Below are positions 5,879-9,486 of a DNA stretch of 9,486 bases, in pieces. The first letter of the stretch is position 1, and each line of letters opens with the position of its first letter. This DNA is from Betaproteobacteria bacterium (GTDB lineage Bacteria > Pseudomonadota > Gammaproteobacteria > Burkholderiales > SG8-39). The stretch is from positions 1 to 9,486 of the forward strand of contig JAEKLK010000284.1 in the NCBI GenBank assembly GCA_019509895.1. Direction: 5' to 3'. A model generated the notes under the pieces. That model was given only the letters and a program-made list of their open reading frames with translations, did not search any database and had not been told where the DNA came from. A program made the translations under genes and the position numbers.

Positions 5879-7375
5879 ATGCCAAAGCTGAGTCTCGCCG
5901 CAGTTGCCGTGATCGGCGCATTCGCGTCGACGGAGGACGTGCTGGCGCAACAAGTGACAAGCGTCACGCTTTATCCCGGAAGCGCCACGGTCGAGCGCTC
6001 CGCAAAGATCGGCGCCGGCGGCGGCCGGCTGGAAATGGCCGGCCTGCCCGCCAATTTCGATGTCCGCACGTTGCGTGTGGAGGCCGATGCCGGCATCGCC
6101 ATCGGCGAGATAGCGGTGCACGACGTCGCCAAATCCGAGGCGCTCGGCGGCCGGGAAGCGGCGCTGGAAGCGAAGATCCAGGCGCTCAAGGACCAGAGCG
6201 CGGCGCTCGAGGGCGAGGCGAAGACCGCCGAGCTGGTGCGCGACTATCTCGCATCCCTGAGCGCGCGGCCCGACGACAAGCATCGCGCGGCGGTCGATGC
6301 GAAGGCGCTGCCGGCCGTGCTGGACGCGATCCGCCGCGGGGGCGCAGACGTCTATGGGACGCTGCAACGCGTGGCGGTGAACAAGCGGGAGGCGGCGAAG
6401 AGTATCGCCGCGCTCGAGCGCGACCTCGCGCGCCTTAGAAGCGGCGCGCGCGACGTGCGCACGCTCTCCATCGCCTACTCGGCGACGCGCCCCGGCGAGG
6501 TGCGCGCCGCCTATCACGTCGCCAACGCCGGCTGGCGGCCGGCGTACCGCGCCTCCCTCGATTCGGCGTCCTCGCGCCTGGAGCTAGAGCGCCAGGCCGC
6601 CGTGTCGCAGAACACCGGCGAGGACTGGCGCGGCGTGCGGCTGCGCCTTTCCACCGGCGCGCCGCGCGCGGCGCAGCTCGTTGATCCCAACCCCTGGCAG
6701 CTCGTCATCCGCCCGCCGCAACCCAAGGTCGCAGCCGAAGCGCTGTACTCGCAGATCGCTCCGGCTGCTGCGCCGGCGAGCCGCGCGGCGCGCGCCGACC
6801 TTGCGGAACAGAAGGTGGAAGAGTTCCAGACGGAGTACGCGACCGAGTTCGAAGTGCCCGGGCGCGTCGATGTCGCCGCCGACGGGCGGCAGATCACCGT
6901 GGCGCTCGCGAAGCAGGCGATGCCGGTGAAGCAGAAGATCCGCATCGGGCCGCGCCGGGACAATGCGGCGATGGTGACGGCGGGGGCCGAGATGCCGGAA
7001 GGTGTCTGGATCCCCGGCTTCGGTCGCGACGATCGGATTCAGGTGGCGATCAACCGGCGGAAGGATCGCAGCGGCCACGCCGGCCTCATCGGCCAGCGCG
7101 CCGAGCGGCAGGTATCCACGCTGTACACCGTCACCAGCCGGCACAAGGTGCCGGTGGAGCTCCTGGTGCTCGAAGCCGCGCCCGTTCCGGTCAACGACCA
7201 GATTACCGTGGACACCACCTTCCAGCCCAAGCCGAAGACCGCCAACTGGGAAGAGCGCAAGGGCGTATACGCGTGGGAGCAACCGCTCGCGCCGGGCGAG
7301 ACGCTCAAGTTGTCGCCGACTACACCATCACCTACCCGAAGGACGCGCTGGTGGTCGGGTTACCGTAAATGGTGA
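5879..7375 (+). CDS. MuiA-family (DUF4140/DUF4139) exported protein, frameshifted near its C-terminus
   Basis: The ATG follows AAAGGAGGG at eight bases. Residues 1-23 are a signal peptide (VLA before QQ), so the protein is exported. An N-terminal DUF4140 domain (about 26-125: VTSVTLYPGSATVERSA...) includes a coiled coil near 90-120. After a second helical stretch (165-190) comes DUF4139 (about 205 to the end), with the conserved YHVANAGWRPAYRASLD. The family is named for 'mucoidy inhibitor A'; its molecular function is not established. As read, the ORF ends in a nonsense tail after Lys477. One base appears to be missing at about 7310-7312. In the adjacent frame the sequence continues VADYTITYPKDALVVGLP and stops with TAA at 7366-7368, the normal end of this family. 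The frame-corrected protein is about 496 residues. This is either a recent mutation or a sequencing/assembly indel. Confidence 0.9.
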   Translation: MPKLSLAAVAVIGAFASTEDVLAQQVTSVTLYPGSATVERSAKIGAGGGRLEMAGLPANFDVRTLRVEADAGIAIGEIAVHDVAKSEALGGREAALEAKIQALKDQSAALEGEAKTAELVRDYLASLSARPDDKHRAAVDAKALPAVLDAIRRGGADVYGTLQRVAVNKREAAKSIAALERDLARLRSGARDVRTLSIAYSATRPGEVRAAYHVANAGWRPAYRASLDSASSRLELERQAAVSQNTGEDWRGVRLRLSTGAPRAAQLVDPNPWQLVIRPPQPKVAAEALYSQIAPAAAPASRAARADLAEQKVEEFQTEYATEFEVPGRVDVAADGRQITVALAKQAMPVKQKIRIGPRRDNAAMVTAGAEMPEGVWIPGFGRDDRIQVAINRRKDRSGHAGLIGQRAERQVSTLYTVTSRHKVPVELLVLEAAPVPVNDQITVDTTFQPKPKTANWEERKGVYAWEQPLAPGETLKLSPTTPSPTRRTRWWSGYRKW

Positions 7376-8199
7376 CTGTCACCAATTTCCCACCAGTTGC
7401 GGTTCAGATCGGCGAACAGGAACGACGTACGGCCATCGCGCTCCTCGATGGCGCCGAGCTCGGTGACCCCCTGGGCGGAGCGCAGCTCGCGATGCGCCTC
7501 GGCTACCGCGTCGGCCGACGCCATCGTCAGGGTGAAGCGGCTCGCCGGCGACAGGAATTTCTTTCGCCGCGGGATCGGCAGCACGACGATGTACCAGGGC
7601 GAGGCGGCGTGCTTGATGTAGATCGAAAGGCGCCCGCCGCCGGCGATCTGCAGGCCGAGCACGTCGCGGTAGAACGCCGCGCTCGCTTCCTTGTCGTCGC
7701 ACTCGAGCGTGCCGTGGGTGAGCGCCTGCGGCACGTAGCCGCGCCCGGAGAACTCCGCCTCGGGTAATTCGCGCTCCCAGTGCGGGCGGGCGATCGTGCG
7801 GCCCTCCGCGATCGCCTGCGCGTCGTAATGCTCGATCTCGAGCGTGTTGCCGCCCGGCTCGACGAAGTAAACGGAGCGCGCGAAGTGCTGCGAGCGAGGC
7901 GGCGAGATGCGGCGGAGTGCGAAACGGTCCTTGTTGGCGAGCAGGTAGCGGTGAGCGGCATCGACTTCCTCGGCACGCGCGACGCGCACGCCGTAGTGGT
8001 TGTTGTGCGGCTTGTCGGGTGCGCCGGCGCCAGCCTCGTGCACCACCAGCTGCCATTCGGTGTTCGGATGCCGCACGACGGCGGTGCCGTTGCCTCGCTC
8101 GAGGACGCGCATCGCGAGGAGCTCGGTGAAGACCGGCAGCGTCTCGTCGAGCGAGCGGCACTCGTAATGTCCGTGCGTGAGCCCGACAGCTCGCAGCAT
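7360..8199 (-). CDS. Two-domain VOC-superfamily protein (extradiol dioxygenase/glyoxalase fold)
   Basis: The preferred start is ATG at 8199 (MLRAVGLTHGHYECRS, 279 residues); an ORF extension to 8226 adds nine residues that do not look native. There are two vicinal-oxygen-chelate modules, each opening with LTHG. In the first, His9, His68 (NNHYGV) and Glu121 (GNTLEIEHY) form a complete His-His-Glu metal site. In the second, His162 and Glu271 (NWWEIG) are present, but the middle histidine position reads RFTLTM. Only the N-terminal module therefore looks metal-competent. Such proteins cleave or isomerise catechols, or act on related oxygenated substrates. The divergent neighbour is a FAH-family hydrolase, which often acts after ring cleavage, so a role in aromatic or keto-acid catabolism is inferred. 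No ribosome-binding site is obvious. Its 3' end overlaps that of the convergent MuiA-family gene. Confidence 0.88.
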   Translation of the reverse strand: MLRAVGLTHGHYECRSLDETLPVFTELLAMRVLERGNGTAVVRHPNTEWQLVVHEAGAGAPDKPHNNHYGVRVARAEEVDAAHRYLLANKDRFALRRISPPRSQHFARSVYFVEPGGNTLEIEHYDAQAIAEGRTIARPHWERELPEAEFSGRGYVPQALTHGTLECDDKEASAAFYRDVLGLQIAGGGRLSIYIKHAASPWYIVVLPIPRRKKFLSPASRFTLTMASADAVAEAHRELRSAQGVTELGAIEERDGRTSFLFADLNRNWWEIGDSHHLR

Positions 8200-8206
8200 G
8201 CTGCGA
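8191..8206. promoter_or_regulatory. 16-bp perfect palindrome over the VOC start codon, candidate operator
   Basis: TCGCAGCATGCTGCGA is fully self-complementary and contains the VOC start codon (8197-8199, minus strand). It lies directly upstream of a TACAAT box for the FAH-family gene, in the spacer/-35 zone of that promoter. The position suits a dimeric repressor controlling both divergent genes. No regulator gene is in the window. Confidence 0.4.
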
Positions 8207-8210
8207 AGCT

Positions 8211-8216
8211 TACAAT
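8211..8216 (+). promoter_or_regulatory. Candidate -10 box giving a leaderless FAH-family transcript
   Basis: TACAAT matches the sigma-70 -10 consensus at 5 of 6 positions and ends eight bases before the ATG at 8225. Transcription would begin at or next to the start codon, which fits the absence of any Shine-Dalgarno sequence there. No good -35 is seen; the 16-bp palindrome occupies that region. Confidence 0.35.
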
Positions 8217-8224
8217 GCCGCGCC

Positions 8225-9109
8225 ATGAAGATCTGCCATTACAACGAGCACGAAGCGGGCGTGGTCGAGGGCGAGCGTGTCCATCCGATCGGTCCGGCGC
8301 TGATCGGCGCGGGACACCTGCGCCAGGGCTACACGATGCAGGAGGTGATCGAGCGGCTCGCGAACGAGCCGGCGGCCATGCGCTGCGCGCGCGAGGCGAT
8401 GAAAGGCCGTGGGCTGCCGCTCGCGCAGGCCACGCTGCTCGCGCCGATCGAGAATCCGCCGTCGCTCTGGTGCGCAGCCGCGAACTACAAGGACCACCAG
8501 GCGGAGATGAGCGCCGCCTCCGGCGGTCCCGATCGTTCCGACTATACGAAGGACGATCTGATGGCCGAGTTCTTCCTCAAGCCCAGCTCCTCGATCATCG
8601 GCCCCGGCGGCACGATCGTCCTGCCCAAGATCTCGAAGCACGTCGATTACGAGTGCGAGCTCTGCGCCGTCATTGGAAAGAGCGCGCGCCATGTGAGCGA
8701 GGCGCAGGCGCTCGAGCATGTCTTCGGCTACACGATCTGCTGGGACATCAGCCAGCGCGAGCCGTGGGGCCGCAACCGCCAGAATACGCGCAACATCCGC
8801 AAAGGCTTCGACACGTTCACTGCGCTTGGGCCGTGGATCGTGACGCGCGACGAGCTGCCCGAGCCGCAGGACACGCGCATCCACGTCGAGCTGAACGGAA
8901 AGCACGTGATGACCGCGCACACGCGCGACATGATCTGCGGCGTGCGCGACCACATCCGCTTCCTGAGCGCAGCTCTCACGCTCCGGCCCGGCGATCTCAT
9001 CACCACCGGCACGCCGGCCGGCGTCGCCAAGCTCGCGCCGGGCGATAAGCTGAAAGGCCGCATCGAGCGCATCGGCGAGATGACGCTCGGCGTCGAGGGG
9101 GAAAAATAG
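8225..9109 (+). CDS. Fumarylacetoacetate hydrolase (FAH)-family protein
   Basis: A 294-residue cytoplasmic enzyme of the FAH superfamily, whose members hydrolyse, isomerise or decarboxylate beta-keto and dienoate acids using Mg2+ or Mn2+. The start at 8225 gives the usual MKICHYNE... N-terminus. In-frame starts upstream (GTG 8177, ATG 8198) would add residues overlapping the divergent VOC gene. Visible signatures are WCAAANYKDHQAE (82-94), FLKPSSSIIGPGGTIVLP (117-134), the metal-binding pair Glu143 and Glu145 in DYECEL, Asp174 in CWDIS, KGFDTFTALGPW (193-204) and TTGTPAGV (260-267). The set is complete, so it should be active. It resembles 2-hydroxyhepta-2,4-dienedioate isomerase/acylpyruvase-type members; the substrate is not certain. 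It is divergent from the VOC enzyme and probably co-regulated with it. Its last codons and TAG merge with a repeat element. Confidence 0.95.
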   Translation: MKICHYNEHEAGVVEGERVHPIGPALIGAGHLRQGYTMQEVIERLANEPAAMRCAREAMKGRGLPLAQATLLAPIENPPSLWCAAANYKDHQAEMSAASGGPDRSDYTKDDLMAEFFLKPSSSIIGPGGTIVLPKISKHVDYECELCAVIGKSARHVSEAQALEHVFGYTICWDISQREPWGRNRQNTRNIRKGFDTFTALGPWIVTRDELPEPQDTRIHVELNGKHVMTAHTRDMICGVRDHIRFLSAALTLRPGDLITTGTPAGVAKLAPGDKLKGRIERIGEMTLGVEGEK

Positions 9110-9156
9110 GGAATGTCCGTGTTTTCTGGAAAATAGGGTCCGTCCCTGTTTTCCTG
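9100..9156. repeat. Tandem pair of REP-like units at the FAH-family gene's end
   Basis: Two imperfect direct units of about 28 bases. Unit 1 begins GGAAAAATAGGG, continues AATGTCCGTGTTTTCTG and ends near 9128. Unit 2 begins GGAAAATAGGG, continues TCCGTCCCTGTTTTCCTG and ends near 9156. They share GAAAA-ATAGGG, GTCCGT and GTTTTC in the same order. Unit 2 is itself a hairpin. The FAH-family stop codon is the TAG inside unit 1, and the next gene's reading frame continues out of unit 2 without a start codon. The element therefore sits exactly at both gene borders. Confidence 0.6.
9128..9154 (+). terminator. Terminator-like hairpin downstream of the FAH-family gene
   Basis: GGAAAATAGGG (9128-9138) pairs with CCCTGTTTTCC (9144-9154) around a five-base TCCGT loop, with a single T-G wobble. 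The A-rich and T-rich outer parts make it able to act as an intrinsic terminator in either direction. It lies 19 bases past the FAH-family stop. It is also unit 2 of the tandem repeat. Confidence 0.4.
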
Positions 9157-9486
9157 CTGCTGGCGCTCGCCGCCTGGGCGCAGGGCACGCCAGTCATCGG
9201 CTATCTCGGCGCCGAGACGCCGGAAGCCTTTGCTTCGCGCCTTGCCGCCTTTCGAGATGGCCTCGCGGACATGAGCTTCGCCGAGGGCCGCAACGTCGCG
9301 ATCGAATTCCGCTGGGCAGGTGGCGACAACGCGAAGCTGGCCGATCTCGCCGCCGATCTCGTGCAGCGCAAGGTCAGCGTGCTGGTCGCGTCAGGCAGCG
9401 TCGCCGCCGCTCTGGCGGCGAAGAAGGCGACCGCCACCATTCCGATCATATTCGAGGTGAGTGTCGATCCCGTCGCGGTCGGCCTG
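9154..9486 (+). CDS. PF04392-type ABC solute-binding protein, 5' end lost, runs off the window
   Basis: The frame reads LLLALAAWAQGTPVIGYLGA and continues through GLADMSFAEGRNVAIEFRW, LADLAADLVQRKVSVLVASG and IPIIFEVSVDPVAVGL. This is the typical N-terminal half of ABC_sub_bind (PF04392, TrpX-like) periplasmic binding proteins. Only the end of a signal peptide (LLLALAAWA before QG) is present; the charged N-region and start codon are missing. Going upstream, this frame is open to 9049 but contains no ATG, GTG or TTG. The bases before CTG 9154 belong to the REP-like repeat. The first in-frame ATG is at 9271, inside the domain. Either the gene is a 5'-truncated pseudogene or it uses a CTG start at 9154-9162. 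Family identity is firm; whether it is expressed is doubtful. Confidence 0.8.
   Translation, partial: MLLALAAWAQGTPVIGYLGAETPEAFASRLAAFRDGLADMSFAEGRNVAIEFRWAGGDNAKLADLAADLVQRKVSVLVASGSVAAALAAKKATATIPIIFEVSVDPVAVGL

Noticed and set aside
7780..9048. 422-codon plus-strand ORF spanning the VOC and FAH-family genes
   Set aside because: It is antisense to one well-supported gene and out of frame with the other, is rich in Arg/Ala/His, and shows no domain signatures. It is a GC-driven shadow frame.
1..9486. CRISPR array, defence island, prophage, toxin-antitoxin pair or RNA gene
   Set aside because: No regularly spaced repeats, no integrase, nuclease or toxin signatures, and no tRNA- or rRNA-like sequence were seen on either strand.

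Overview
This window is high-GC DNA with strongly G/C-biased third codon positions. It looks like a betaproteobacterium of the Burkholderiales type. The support is two TctC/Bug-type extracytoplasmic solute receptors without transporter partners, a family greatly expanded in that group, plus further orphan solute-binding proteins and REP-like palindromes between genes. I see no phage, plasmid, CRISPR, tRNA or rRNA signal. The content is ordinary chromosomal metabolism and envelope genes, and I found no convincing novel multi-gene system.

Layout. At 1-137 is the 3' end of a probable ABC solute-binding protein gene. At 180-1145 is a first Bug-type receptor, preceded by an eight-codon leader ORF whose stop overlaps its start codon. 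An inverted pair of REP-like hairpins follows (1156-1264). A minus-strand lipoprotein gene (1357-1947) may have a frameshifted C-terminus. It is divergent from a 32-codon membrane micro-protein gene (2225-2323), which ends against a long perfect inverted repeat (2326-2396). A second Bug-type receptor (2439-3398) converges on a small glycine-rich lipoprotein gene (3429-3740, minus). Upstream of that lipoprotein on the same strand is a full-length ABC half-exporter (3876-5753, minus).

Divergent from the exporter is a MuiA-family (DUF4140/DUF4139) periplasmic protein gene at 5879-7375. A one-base frameshift has garbled its last 18 codons. It converges, with overlapping 3' ends, on a two-domain VOC (glyoxalase/extradiol dioxygenase fold) gene (7360-8199, minus). 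That gene is divergent from a fumarylacetoacetate hydrolase (FAH)-family gene (8225-9109). The 25-bp gap between their start codons holds most of a compact control site: a 16-bp perfect palindrome over the VOC start codon and a TACAAT box eight bases before the FAH start codon. Finally, a two-unit REP-like repeat (9100-9156) runs from the FAH stop codon straight into a PF04392-type ABC solute-binding protein gene that has no usable start codon. That gene leaves the window at 9486.

How it fits together. The VOC and FAH-family enzymes form a divergent pair typical of aromatic or hydroxylated-acid catabolism, and the solute-binding proteins suggest scavenging of organic acids or related small molecules. 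The exporter, MuiA-like protein and lipoproteins are envelope functions with no obvious link to that pathway. The most useful observations are the broken 3' end of the MuiA-family gene, the VOC/FAH control site, several families of palindromic repeats sitting at gene ends, and the unannotated-size membrane protein.
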